Source: a virus. From it: a stretch of DNA of 41,537 nucleotides. A program made the translations under genes and the position numbers. The notes beneath the pieces are model-generated. The model did not search any database. It had not been told where the DNA came from and saw nothing but the letters and a program-made list of their open reading frames with translations. Positions 31,774-40,948 of the stretch are shown here, in pieces. Every line of letters begins with the position of its first letter. Position 1 is the first letter of the stretch. The DNA lies in the IMG/VR virus record IMGVR_UViG_3300044492_000001, positions 1 to 41,537 of that record, one strand, 5' to 3'.

Positions 31774-34028
31774 GCTGCTGCTCCTTGCTGTGGTGCACCA
31801 CCCTGACCACCTTGTGCTGCAAGCATCTGCTTGAATATCTCAGCAGGTGGCACACCTTGTGACAGTGCTTGTCCTATTGCTTGTAGAACAGGTGGTGGTA
31901 GCTGCGACAACGCCTGTACAACTGTGGCAGCCACTTGCATACCACCACCTGCCTGTGGTGCTCCACCCTTTGCATCGGCACTTGGTGGTGCAGGAGGCCC
32001 ACCACCCTGCCCTGGCGCACCACCCTGTTGTGATTGAGCCATCATCATCACCTCTTGCTCAATCGCATCCCAATCCTCTTTGCTAATCATGAAGTCATCG
32101 AATGCCTTGCTCATCATGTTGAGCGTAGCCTTCAATGCACTGGCTGGTGCAGCCCTCACATATTGTGCCAACACCTGACCGATCTGCACTGCCTCTTGCT
32201 TCTTCTGTTGCGTAGTCAACTTCTGAGTTGATCCGCCAACGACTGTAACAGACATCTGCTGGAAGTCTCGCAGGTTGTCGAGTGGTCTCCAGAACGGTGT
32301 AACGTCCATGCCAGTAAGCTGGGATGCAGTCTCAGTGTCCATAAACCGCAAGCACAGTTGGGCAATCTTCCATCCCACATCGCCAAGTGCATCTTCGATT
32401 GCGTCGAGTCGCATATCCATTCGCATGTTGCCCATTGTGCTATAGTAATCGATAGCACGATTGGTCGTATTGGTCTTGAACTCTCCTCCACGCTCTACCT
32501 CATTCGTAGATGCGATGCGATCCACTGCCTTGTACAGATCAGTCTTGTCAAACAACTGCACGAAGTTCATGCTAGGAGGCAACAACGAGAAGATCATCTT
32601 GCTAGGATCGACACCCTCTGGCACATCCAGTGGTGTAGCAGTTGCATCTGGTCCCTTCAGTATCTTGTCTACTGTGTCCTGTGTCAGACCCGAGTTCTTG
32701 TTATAGAAGATGTTACGGCGCGCCCAAAGGAGTGCTCTACGACGCTCATCGTTGATCTCGTTAACCTGATCTTGCTGATCGAGGTAATAGCTAACCTCTC
32801 CCTTGGCGTAGACCGAGACGGGATTATCATGGAACCACAACGGAGTGAGAGGGTAGAACCCCTGTAGTTGATACGGATCATCCCATACCCAAATCGGCCA
32901 TTTCCAATTATTGTCTGCATACAGTTCTACCCTCCGTGTGGTCTTGTCCCACACCTTCCACACCTTGGTGTAGCATGCCTTGTCGTACTCATCCTTGGAG
33001 TGGTATCCATGTGACTCGTAGTTCGTGTTCTTACTGAACAGCGAGAAGTCCTCATCACCCCCATCACCACTACTGCCTGAGTTCAACACATGTGTTGGCT
33101 CGAAGATGCTACGCACTTCATTCTTGTCTGGGTCTGCCTTCGTCCCATACACTGCATTGATGTACTCAGTGGGAAGCAAGTCACCAATCAGTATCCAATT
33201 GCAGTCGTCCAGATAGGGATCAGTTCCATTCCCATCACGTAGTATCTCATGAGGCAGTCGCACCTTCAGTGTCGGACCACTAGGCTGTAGGAACTCGATC
33301 TTCTGTTCCAGTGCTTGTAGCTTGCCCTCTATCTCACGAATGGCCTTGTCATCTTTGGCAGCAGCCAACTCATTCGACAACTGCATGAGGTCAGCCATTG
33401 CCTGATCACTGGACTGATCACGCTTGGTGTATCCTGTCTCAAACCATGCCTGATTGGTCAGCAGTGCGATCAGCACATTCTTCTTAGCCTTGGACTTGAT
33501 GTTCACACCTGGGCTGAACTTCATAGCGAAGATGACACCGATCAGCTTCTGTAGACAGCGTGCGAATGCATCGACTGTCTCATCCACCTCTTCACTCAGT
33601 GTGGGTGTCGCACTGACTGACACGATAGGATTCTTGGCGTATAGCTCAGGCACCTGTGCAGTGACATTGGAGAAGACTATGTTCTCGGTTGTGGTGAATA
33701 CATCATTAAGCCGACGAGCGTTAGTGCGATTACCAGCAGTACGACCACCACTACCATCCCTATGATCCTGTTGGTCGTGATTGTAATACCGTATTGCTTC
33801 GTCCCATGCGTCAATGAGATCGTCCATCGACTTCTGGGCTTGGTCACGTCTGCTCCTCCATATACCACCACGCTTGCTACTAACAGGTATCCTACTGTCT
33901 GCCATCATCTTGTAGACAGGAGGTGCTGCCTCTTCAGTAGGCAGTCCCATACCATCAGCAGCAAGTGCTTGCTCTAGTGGATCAGGTGCAGGAGTGAATG
34001 TCGGATCGTCTTCATACGTGCCACTCAT
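31770..34028 (-). CDS. Portal protein, 752 aa
   Basis: This is the dodecameric DNA gateway of the capsid, located after TerL as usual. The N-terminal part includes a helical region with RDQAQKSMDDLIDAWDEAIRYYNHD. A coiled segment near 220-250 (SNELAAAKDDKAIREIEGKL) and the portal core with WVWDDPYQLQGFYPLTPLWF and GEVSYYLDQQDQVNEINDERRRAL follow. A helical C-terminal region ends in a Gly/Gln/Ala/Pro-rich tail (residues 680-752). Length agrees with large podoviral portals. GGAGG about ten bases upstream supports the ATG. It begins with MSGT. Confidence 0.87.
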   Translation of the reverse strand: MSGTYEDDPTFTPAPDPLEQALAADGMGLPTEEAAPPVYKMMADSRIPVSSKRGGIWRSRRDQAQKSMDDLIDAWDEAIRYYNHDQQDHRDGSGGRTAGNRTNARRLNDVFTTTENIVFSNVTAQVPELYAKNPIVSVSATPTLSEEVDETVDAFARCLQKLIGVIFAMKFSPGVNIKSKAKKNVLIALLTNQAWFETGYTKRDQSSDQAMADLMQLSNELAAAKDDKAIREIEGKLQALEQKIEFLQPSGPTLKVRLPHEILRDGNGTDPYLDDCNWILIGDLLPTEYINAVYGTKADPDKNEVRSIFEPTHVLNSGSSGDGGDEDFSLFSKNTNYESHGYHSKDEYDKACYTKVWKVWDKTTRRVELYADNNWKWPIWVWDDPYQLQGFYPLTPLWFHDNPVSVYAKGEVSYYLDQQDQVNEINDERRRALLWARRNIFYNKNSGLTQDTVDKILKGPDATATPLDVPEGVDPSKMIFSLLPPSMNFVQLFDKTDLYKAVDRIASTNEVERGGEFKTNTTNRAIDYYSTMGNMRMDMRLDAIEDALGDVGWKIAQLCLRFMDTETASQLTGMDVTPFWRPLDNLRDFQQMSVTVVGGSTQKLTTQQKKQEAVQIGQVLAQYVRAAPASALKATLNMMSKAFDDFMISKEDWDAIEQEVMMMAQSQQGGAPGQGGGPPAPPSADAKGGAPQAGGGMQVAATVVQALSQLPPPVLQAIGQALSQGVPPAEIFKQMLAAQGGQGGAPQQGAAA

Positions 34029-34029
34029 G

Positions 34030-34215
34030 CTACGGTAGCCTCCAATGTCCTAGACCACCACCACTGAACAGCAACACGATGATTATGACCAACACAATCA
34101 GACCGATAGCACCGAAGCCACCAGTACCATAGTGTCCACCTCTGTAGCCATAGTAGCCGCCTCCTAGACCACCGAACAGCAACACGATGACAAGGATGAT
34201 CAGGATCAAACTCAT
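34030..34215 (-). CDS. Small two-helix membrane protein (DUF3309-like)
   Basis: The 61-residue protein has two strongly hydrophobic segments, residues 2-17 (SLILIILVIVLLFGG) and 36-52 (AIGLIVLVIIIVLLFSG), joined by a Gly/Tyr-rich loop (GGGYYGYRGGHYGTGG). It resembles DUF3309 peptides, common in proteobacteria and of unknown function. The ATG overlaps the TerL stop (ATGA). Two helices in a tiny late protein is also the outline of a class II holin, and no other holin candidate with this clarity is present. Function remains unproven. Confidence 0.75.
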   Translation of the reverse strand: MSLILIILVIVLLFGGLGGGYYGYRGGHYGTGGFGAIGLIVLVIIIVLLFSGGGLGHWRLP

Positions 34216-35762
34216 TTGTGCCTCGCTTTCTTACCACCGCGACGCTCACGCTCTATCTCATGCCATGCCATCCATGCAGGTGGATCATCCTTGCGGCCAA
34301 CAAACGTAGCCAGCTTGGGCCTGTTACTCATGGCATACTTCCACATGTCCATGGCATGGTCATTACGATCAATCGGCACGTCAGTAATCTCATTACTGGT
34401 GTCATGCCTGAAGTAGTACTCTGTGATCTCATCTACGAACCACTGACAGCGATCAGATGCATAGAAGTGCGGTGCTAGGATCATCCCAGTGATGGGGTTC
34501 TCATGCCTCGTATCCAGTGTCAGGTAAGTCCAGTTCTTGGCAATGCCGGCAGCGATATCGTTGTTGCCGCGCTGCATTCGTATGCCGTACTCTTTGAAGA
34601 GGTTGTCAACGGTCTCACCGACTGTTCGACTGTTGCCTGTCTTCCTTCTGAATACATCTGGGTCCGCATAGATAGGTGGGAGTTCACCATCCGAGATGCC
34701 GACTTCAGCACGTATTCTGTGTATATGGCTCGCTGCGTCATGGACGGTAAGCTCTGCAACACGGAACCCATCGAGCAGAAACACATTGGCGTCGTCATCG
34801 GCAAAGAACAGCCCATAACAGGAGTGTCGTGCCAGTCCGTGATCGTATCCTTCCATGAATGTAGGACGAAAGCCTGTCCTCCACAACTGTTGCAGATGTC
34901 TGCTTGCATCTTCATATGATACGACATGCTGCGTCTCATCGAATTGGGGATACACAAGTCCACTGAGCGCACCCCATCGTCCATATATGAACCTATCTCG
35001 CATGGAGCCTGTGTAGGTTGCCAGCATTCCTCTGATGTAATCGTCTCCAACATTCTCAACGTTCTCGTACGTGCTCCCTTCGTAGAGTTCGATGAGTGGC
35101 TTGGGCTTTCCATCCACGAGAATAGGTTTGCCTGCATTGTCTACCTCACACAGTAGCTTGTCTGTTACGAGGCCACGCTGCGTGAAGTCATGCAGTGGCT
35201 TGACGATCTCTCTGTAGCACCAGTTGCGTGTAGGATTGAGTGTCGCAATGAACCACTTCGGTCCCACCTTGGGCATCAGTGGATCGCTACCGATGTACTC
35301 AGCATTCCCACGCAGACGGCCCATCAGGTCCATGAAGTCCTTATGACTGAACTCAGGATCTTCTAGCTGGTCTACGATAATCCAATCGTAGGTAGCCGAC
35401 AGCAAGTTGCTCTTCGACTCCTCCGTTTCTTTGCCGCGCTGGGCCACATACCTGAAGTTTATAGTTGAGCCATTCTTCAGTATCAGCGTATTTTCGTCTC
35501 GACTCGGCATACGCTTGATCCAGTGTGGCGGACACCATAGCAAGAACTCTCGCCTTATGGTGTCGTTGAGTTTCGGATATGTGCTCCTTGCCACTAGACC
35601 ATTGCATCCAGGGTACTCCTGTGACAGCTTCAGTGCCTTCACACATGCAGCCGCTGTCTTACCATTACCGAAGCCGCCACCTAGGAACTGCACCTTGCTG
35701 TACGACTGATGGAAGCGGTGGTGCATGCCTCCTTCTACGATCTTGTATCGCTTGGTGCTCAT
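34212..35762 (-). CDS. terL: Terminase large subunit
   Basis: The 516-residue packaging ATPase and nuclease has Walker A GGGFGNGKT at residues 28-36, Walker B IIVDQLED ending at D131 and E134, and a coupling segment ATLNPTRN at 173-180. The RNase-H-like nuclease has acidic residues D307 (GYDHGL), D367/D369 (YADPDV) and D468/D472 (RNDHAMDMW). These are the expected catalytic positions of a Terminase_3/6 family enzyme. The ATG overlaps the stop of the lectin-like gene by four bases. Unusually, three genes lie between this and the next candidate terminase subunit, TerS, upstream. Confidence 0.94.
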   Translation of the reverse strand: MSTKRYKIVEGGMHHRFHQSYSKVQFLGGGFGNGKTAAACVKALKLSQEYPGCNGLVARSTYPKLNDTIRREFLLWCPPHWIKRMPSRDENTLILKNGSTINFRYVAQRGKETEESKSNLLSATYDWIIVDQLEDPEFSHKDFMDLMGRLRGNAEYIGSDPLMPKVGPKWFIATLNPTRNWCYREIVKPLHDFTQRGLVTDKLLCEVDNAGKPILVDGKPKPLIELYEGSTYENVENVGDDYIRGMLATYTGSMRDRFIYGRWGALSGLVYPQFDETQHVVSYEDASRHLQQLWRTGFRPTFMEGYDHGLARHSCYGLFFADDDANVFLLDGFRVAELTVHDAASHIHRIRAEVGISDGELPPIYADPDVFRRKTGNSRTVGETVDNLFKEYGIRMQRGNNDIAAGIAKNWTYLTLDTRHENPITGMILAPHFYASDRCQWFVDEITEYYFRHDTSNEITDVPIDRNDHAMDMWKYAMSNRPKLATFVGRKDDPPAWMAWHEIERERRGGKKARHK

Positions 35763-38275
35763 GTCGTCACAGTCTGCAACTCAGCGTCAGAGAATGCACG
35801 CGACCAGAACTTCATACTTCGGACATGAATAATGCCTCCACGTACTCCATCTGGCCGGTTACCGAACTGCAACTGATTGACAGATGGTGCTATACCTCCA
35901 GGAGTAGAAACAACCGTACCACCGTTCACGACGGCTGTACGATTAACGCCATAAGTATAGCCAAGGCGCATGACCTGTCCTGCCGTTGTGGTCCCAAGAG
36001 GGCTTAGTGCAGTCCCAGGCACGCCTGCAATGGTTGATGAAAGCGCATACGCTCCAGAAAAGCTTGGGGACAAAGTCAGGAAGTTAGTTGTTGTTCCATC
36101 AGAGAACTCGGACAGACGCACATTCATGCCCCCCACAACCGCTGGAAACGATACCTCTTCGACAATGGTTCCAGCAGAACTGATAAACCAACTAGAGAAA
36201 CTGGCTCCTGTTATTTGACACACATCACCAGCACGCAACACAGCAGCACTGGTCGTAGGAATGTAACTGGTTGGGAACGTACCAACCTCCATCTGTGTGC
36301 CCCACACATACAGTCCTGATACATCATCACCTACCCATGTGGGGACATAGAAGCTAGGATTAGGGATGTTGGCGACAACAAGACCAAAGCGTACTTGTGT
36401 TGCAGTGGCACTTGTCTGCATCCATGTTGAACAACGATAGACACCATTGCCAACATCCTGTATGACAGGACGGCCTGCTTGATTGTTGCTAGAGATCACT
36501 CCAGTTTGCAGATCGAATGTGACCATCGTTGCAGGAGTGCCACCTGCTAAATCATCTAGGATGATCTGTAGGTATCGCATCTCACCAGCTTTGGCATACA
36601 CAGAACAGCAATACTGTGTGTTGATTGATGCGGTCCTTACATTCTGTATGCTGTGTTGTGCAGTTGTCGTAGTAGGGATCACCTTCACGAATGAATTAGT
36701 ACCATCTGGTGCAGTGCCAGAATTGCCTACCATGGTCGCATTGCTTACTCCCCAACCACCAGGAGGAACACCAAATGGTAATATGTTAGTTCGTGCCTCC
36801 TCTAGCAACAGACCACGCAACTGTCGTGTCACAGGATCGTAGTCCCATCGTGGCTCATTCACAGCCGCAGTACGTATCACACCTGTCGGATCAGTATACG
36901 TGCCAGTGGTCGTACGTGTGAACGTGATACGTGAGTCTAGTGTACCAGGGACCATGAAGTTCAGATCGAGTGCAGTCGTAGCAGACTGCATCTCTGCATC
37001 AGACAGGATACGAGACCAGTACTGCATCTTACGCATATGGCCATTGCCATTGTCTGTTGACAAGGCAGCACCGACTGACATGAAGCGAATGCCTGTTGTA
37101 GCGTACGTAGCATAACCATTGGTCATGGTAGTACCGATACCAACACCTCCACCATCGAGACACGATCTACCTGTCGATGGTGCTGCCCATGTGGTGCATG
37201 CTCTAGTCACAGTATTCTGTGTCGCTGTGCCTGGTGCATTGGCACCTGCGAGCATGTCGTACTGGCCAACAACCCTCGTTGTGCCAATCGTGACTGCACC
37301 ATGACCACCTGCGTAGTTAGGCCGTCCAATGATACGATTGTTCTGTGGTGTTATATCAAAGAAGTCGAACTCAGCCAGCCAACTACCACCTACACCATTG
37401 AACCATCCCATGTTGGCTGGTGGAATGAAGCACTGATCGATGCTACGTGTCGATGCTGCACCAGCGGACATGATGAGGCTGGTAGGGAAGTCATTGAGTT
37501 CTAACTGAGCACCCCACAGCAACAGACCACTACCTGCGACACCTTGATACACTTGGAACTTGATAGAGGATGGTGAGTCAGACAACTGCATGACGAAACG
37601 CCAGTTCGCAGATGACGTGCTGGCGATGCCTGACACAGTGCATCGATAGATGCCATTGCCTACATGCTGCATGGTAGAGTTGTTGGCTACAGCACCTCCA
37701 ACAGCACGTACCGCATCAGTTATCGTACCACCAAGCAGATCGAATGTAGCACCAACGAATGTACCAGCATTGTCGTCTGCGAACAGGCACAGATACTGTC
37801 TCTCAGCAGCTTTCGCATACACAGACATGGTGTACGTCGTGTTTGCTGTGACAGTGATGATGCGGGAGCAGATATGGAATGCTAGAGTAGCAGTCTCAGC
37901 CACCTTGACCATATCGTTGGCACCAGTAGGTGAAATGCCACCCCCAGCAGTAGTAGTTGTTCCATTTGGTCCCCAACCATTTGCACTGTGCGGCAGGTGA
38001 TGAGGACAGAGGTTTGTCCTCTCATCCTCTAACAGCAGTCCCTTCAACGCATGTGTGACAGGATCATAGTTCCAACGTGGTGTGTTGGTTGTTGCGGTCT
38101 GCAACACACCAGCACTGTCGAAGTACGTAGCATTGGATGCACGTGTGAACTGTATCAGTGGATCGAGTGATCCAGGCGTCATGAAGTCGAGCGTCAGCGA
38201 TGGTGGTCCACCTGTAGCAGTCGAAGCTCTACCACGAATGCCTTGTCTACCAAGATGCCCAACACCGAAGAACAT
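35759..38275 (-). CDS. Tandemly duplicated lectin-like virion protein, 838 aa
   Basis: The protein consists of two similar halves, about residues 27-434 and 436-838. Each starts with L(D/N)FM-x-PG(S/T)LD followed by FTR and a segment RW(N/D)YDPVT that runs into GLLLE-(D/E)-x-RTN. Each then has the strand (M/C)SVYAKA, GNG(I/V)YRC, W-G-x-Q-(L/M)-E, and ends with a laminin-G/ConA-like strand M-K-(Y/F)WSR-x2-SDAE(M/L)Q. This pattern is typical of phage carbohydrate-binding head or tail spike domains. The likely role is host surface glycan binding. It lies between the TerS-associated genes and TerL, an unusual place for a receptor protein. Confidence 0.75.
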   Translation of the reverse strand: MFFGVGHLGRQGIRGRASTATGGPPSLTLDFMTPGSLDPLIQFTRASNATYFDSAGVLQTATTNTPRWNYDPVTHALKGLLLEDERTNLCPHHLPHSANGWGPNGTTTTAGGGISPTGANDMVKVAETATLAFHICSRIITVTANTTYTMSVYAKAAERQYLCLFADDNAGTFVGATFDLLGGTITDAVRAVGGAVANNSTMQHVGNGIYRCTVSGIASTSSANWRFVMQLSDSPSSIKFQVYQGVAGSGLLLWGAQLELNDFPTSLIMSAGAASTRSIDQCFIPPANMGWFNGVGGSWLAEFDFFDITPQNNRIIGRPNYAGGHGAVTIGTTRVVGQYDMLAGANAPGTATQNTVTRACTTWAAPSTGRSCLDGGGVGIGTTMTNGYATYATTGIRFMSVGAALSTDNGNGHMRKMQYWSRILSDAEMQSATTALDLNFMVPGTLDSRITFTRTTTGTYTDPTGVIRTAAVNEPRWDYDPVTRQLRGLLLEEARTNILPFGVPPGGWGVSNATMVGNSGTAPDGTNSFVKVIPTTTTAQHSIQNVRTASINTQYCCSVYAKAGEMRYLQIILDDLAGGTPATMVTFDLQTGVISSNNQAGRPVIQDVGNGVYRCSTWMQTSATATQVRFGLVVANIPNPSFYVPTWVGDDVSGLYVWGTQMEVGTFPTSYIPTTSAAVLRAGDVCQITGASFSSWFISSAGTIVEEVSFPAVVGGMNVRLSEFSDGTTTNFLTLSPSFSGAYALSSTIAGVPGTALSPLGTTTAGQVMRLGYTYGVNRTAVVNGGTVVSTPGGIAPSVNQLQFGNRPDGVRGGIIHVRSMKFWSRAFSDAELQTVTT

Positions 38276-38276
38276 A

Positions 38277-38651
38277 CTAGTTCACCAACTCTGCAATGTT
38301 CAGTGATCCAGCACCACCTGCCTGTATCACAGCCAACCGCTCTCCAGGTAACACCCAGAAGTACTCTGGCACACCAGCAGGCAACAGGATTGCACTCGAT
38401 GCAGCAACAACAGCTACAGGATTAGCACCGAAGCTGATCCAACAGTCAGCAGTTGCCACTACACGGATGTGAGACGTAGCATTCGGTGCTGTGATTGGTA
38501 CACCTACAGGTGTGTACACAGAGTAGCGTCCATTCACTGCTGTCTGGAATGCATTACAGACTACACTCGCTGCACCGATGGCAATGGTCTGTGACGAATA
38601 CGGTCGTGCAGCTTGTACTGCCTGACCATGACCATCATTCCTTACAGTCAT
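38277..38651 (-). CDS. Hypothetical beta-rich protein, 124 aa
   Basis: ATG 38651 overlaps the TerS stop (ATGA) with GGAGAGAGG upstream. The sequence is a small beta-sandwich candidate: QTIAIGAASVVCNAF, HIRVVATADCWISFGANPVAV, LLPAGVPEYFWVLPGERLAVIQ. This recurring type of small phage protein (an ISFGANPVA-like core) is often found next to structural genes and may be a head decoration or fibre-associated protein. Function unknown. Confidence 0.65.
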   Translation of the reverse strand: MTVRNDGHGQAVQAARPYSSQTIAIGAASVVCNAFQTAVNGRYSVYTPVGVPITAPNATSHIRVVATADCWISFGANPVAVVAASSAILLPAGVPEYFWVLPGERLAVIQAGGAGSLNIAELVN

Positions 38652-39268
38652 ATGCCTCTCTCCATGTCGATCACAGGTGGAACATCCTCAGTACCACGCC
38701 GTATGTACTCAATCACCAGTCCACCATCTACACGGTGACGGTGTTCGATAATATCAGCAGGACGGTGACCGCTACGATCAAGAATATCACGCGCAGCAGC
38801 CATACGATCACTACGATTTCCTGCTTGCAGGGCCTCGACCATTGTAGCGGCTGCATTGCGTGCATTCTTTGCTAACATGTCGCGTACGACATCTGTCTCA
38901 CTGTCTACGATGGTCCTGACAATGGCCTCATGCATCTGTCCATAGGCATCAGACATCTTCAGTCTGCCTACCTGATCAACTGTCAGCTTCGTAGCGATGG
39001 CAATCTCTTCATCATCCATCCCAAACAGCGTATACGATAGGATGGCACCTACTGCATTCATAGTCTTAGGCAACTCAGGAAGATCAGCCAACTTCCTTCG
39101 TGTGGCAGTGATTGTCCGCTGTGCCTCTCTGTGAGTTGGTATCTCTACGAAGCCAACAGGTGGAGAAGTGCTGCTGTCACCAGCAGTAGCAACACGACCA
39201 CCGGGATATACCAAACTCCCATCTGCTAGCCTCAATGGCTCACTCGGTGATGGCAGACTAGCTGACAT
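38648..39268 (-). CDS. terS: Putative terminase small subunit
   Basis: The 206-residue protein has a disordered N-terminal 45 residues and then a helix-turn-helix-like segment at about 75-108 (GMDDEEIAIATKLTVDQVGRLK). An oligomerisation-type helical region follows (ETDVVRDMLAKNARNAAATMVE; MAAARDILDRSGHRPAD). The DEEIA plus LT-x2-QV arrangement and the RDILDRSGH ending are typical of phage small terminases that recognise the packaging site. Its position at the start of the packaging/head region agrees. It lies 2.9 kb upstream of TerL, separated by two genes. Confidence 0.72.
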   Translation of the reverse strand: MSASLPSPSEPLRLADGSLVYPGGRVATAGDSSTSPPVGFVEIPTHREAQRTITATRRKLADLPELPKTMNAVGAILSYTLFGMDDEEIAIATKLTVDQVGRLKMSDAYGQMHEAIVRTIVDSETDVVRDMLAKNARNAAATMVEALQAGNRSDRMAAARDILDRSGHRPADIIEHRHRVDGGLVIEYIRRGTEDVPPVIDMERGI

Positions 39269-39269
39269 G

Positions 39270-40754
39270 CTACTTTCTACCCATGTTGAATTGCCGCATC
39301 AACTCAAGTGTCATCTCCATTGCTGTCTTGCTGGGATCAACTCCACCAACGAATGGAATTGCAGCACCCATACCCTTAGGTGTCGGAGCAGCACGACTTA
39401 CACCACCGATTGCACCAGGAGGACGTGGTGACTTCGCAAGTGCATCCGTAACTGCTTGGAATGCAGTCGGATCATGTGGTGCAACTGGTCCAACACCACC
39501 ACGCAACATGCCAGGAGACAACACTGGACCTTCAACTGGTGGAGGAGGTGCAGGAGTTGGCGTAACTGTGCGAGGAACTGGTCTCGCTGGAGGAATGTCT
39601 ACAGGAACAACTGCCGACTTAGGAATTGGTGGGAACTTTGTAGGATTAGCTGCCTGTGCTGCCTTAGAAGTTGGCACTGCACTCTTTGGCGAGTTCGTTC
39701 GTGGCCTCGGTGCAGGTTTTGGCTCAGGAGCAGGTGGTTCTTGCACTGGTTTGCCACTTACAATGTTACCACCAACTGTTGGTTCACTGAATGTGAACGT
39801 ATCAGCCATCGTTCCACGACTTGCAGGCGGCGTTGTTGCCTTAGCTACACGAGGGCCACTCTTTGCACCACTGTCTGGTGTTGAGGGTGGCCCTTTTGTC
39901 GTGTCTGCACCCTTGTTTGCACGTGGTCCAGGCTTTGGTTCAGCAGATGCATTGGGATCGGGTGTCGATACGAGGTTGGGAGGCATGTATCCTTGTGTAA
40001 TTGCACCACCAATCAGTGCAGCAGCCAACTTGGGATCAATGTTCTGTATCCGTTGCCATATCTGAGCAATCTCTTGCTGAGTGCTTGCAGCAGTTGGTCG
40101 TGTCGCACCACTACCAAGTGGTCCTGCCGTAGTTGTTGGAGGCACACGTGATGCATTGGTCGGATCAGTGATGACATCACCTGTCGAAGAGCCAGGAGGG
40201 GGAGGAGTCGGTACTGTAGCTGTCGGTACTCTAGCAGGTGCAACTGCCTGATCAACCATTGCAGCCATGTCTACAGGCTCATTACCTGTCACATTGAGGT
40301 CCAATGTTGGCTCAGTGCTAGTTGCAGACGGAGCAGGAGTGACAGTTGTCGCAGCAGGAGGTGCAGCAGATGTCGTAGGTGGTACAGCAGGAGCACCACT
40401 GACTACTTGCTGACCGAGATTAGGTGCTGGTCCTTCATTACCATAGGGGGACACACCTAGATTGACATTCGGTGGATTGACACTTGGCTGTGGTGCAGGA
40501 GTGCCAGGAGGCACAGGTGGAGTTGGCATCCTCGCACCGGGTGCAGCACTTGTTCTCTGCACAGTTGGCGTTGCAACTGGATTAGGACGCGGTTCGTCAG
40601 TGATTAGATCAGGGAATGGACGTGCAGCACCTTGCTCATTCTGTGCTCGAACTTGTTGCATCAACAGCGCACGCATGGCTTTAGGTGTGACGTTTGCTGC
40701 ACCACCTAGTTTCTGTTGCAACAACTCCATCGGGGACAGAATGGTGCCAGACAT
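39270..40754 (-). CDS. Low-complexity Pro/Ala/Thr-rich virion-region protein, 494 aa
   Basis: The ATG overlaps the preceding stop (TGATG). Only the two ends look folded: a helical N-terminus (SPMELLQQKLGG; MRALLMQQVRAQNEQ) and a C-terminal helix (KTAMEMTLELMRQFNMGRK). There is also an ordered patch near residues 225-255 (QEIAQIWQRIQNIDPKLAAALIGGA). Everything else is Pro/Ala/Thr/Gly linker. This looks like a tethering protein, perhaps connecting capsid and internal components. It starts with MSGT. No family recognised. Confidence 0.7.
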   Translation of the reverse strand: MSGTILSPMELLQQKLGGAANVTPKAMRALLMQQVRAQNEQGAARPFPDLITDEPRPNPVATPTVQRTSAAPGARMPTPPVPPGTPAPQPSVNPPNVNLGVSPYGNEGPAPNLGQQVVSGAPAVPPTTSAAPPAATTVTPAPSATSTEPTLDLNVTGNEPVDMAAMVDQAVAPARVPTATVPTPPPPGSSTGDVITDPTNASRVPPTTTAGPLGSGATRPTAASTQQEIAQIWQRIQNIDPKLAAALIGGAITQGYMPPNLVSTPDPNASAEPKPGPRANKGADTTKGPPSTPDSGAKSGPRVAKATTPPASRGTMADTFTFSEPTVGGNIVSGKPVQEPPAPEPKPAPRPRTNSPKSAVPTSKAAQAANPTKFPPIPKSAVVPVDIPPARPVPRTVTPTPAPPPPVEGPVLSPGMLRGGVGPVAPHDPTAFQAVTDALAKSPRPPGAIGGVSRAAPTPKGMGAAIPFVGGVDPSKTAMEMTLELMRQFNMGRK

Positions 40755-40948
40755 CAGTACTCTCCTTGTCTCACACTGCGAGGACCAAGTATCTGTTGTG
40801 CAATACCTGCTGCATCAGGGGCCTGTTGCTGCATCTGTTGCGGAGGTGGTTGTTTCTTAGTTGGAGGCTTGGCCTTCTTAGGAGGGAACTGCTTGTTGGC
40901 TCTCGTTGTCGTTGCAGTCGCAGCCTTACCATACGGAGGGGATGCCAT
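40754..40948 (-). CDS. Small basic Pro/Lys/Gln-rich protein, 64 aa
   Basis: ATG 40948 overlaps the previous stop (TAATG); a start two codons earlier is possible. Residues 20-42 are Lys/Pro-rich (KQFPPKKAKPPTKKQPPPQQ) and the end is a short helix (AAGIAQQILG). It may be disordered and bind DNA or an acidic partner. No function is known. Its stop overlaps the next start (TGATG). Confidence 0.6.
   Translation of the reverse strand: MASPPYGKAATATTTRANKQFPPKKAKPPTKKQPPPQQMQQQAPDAAGIAQQILGPRSVRQGEY

Noticed and set aside
34025-34249. A 74-aa Trp/Arg-rich open frame overlapping the two-helix membrane peptide
   Set aside because: It overlaps TerL and the membrane peptide in another frame; the alternative frame at 34030-34215 has coupling, hydrophobic helices and a known family look.
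39283-40065. Long Gly-rich + strand open frame of 260 codons
   Set aside because: It is the antisense of the Pro/Ala-rich 494-aa gene, whose composition removes stop codons from the opposite strand; it has no ribosome site or operon context.
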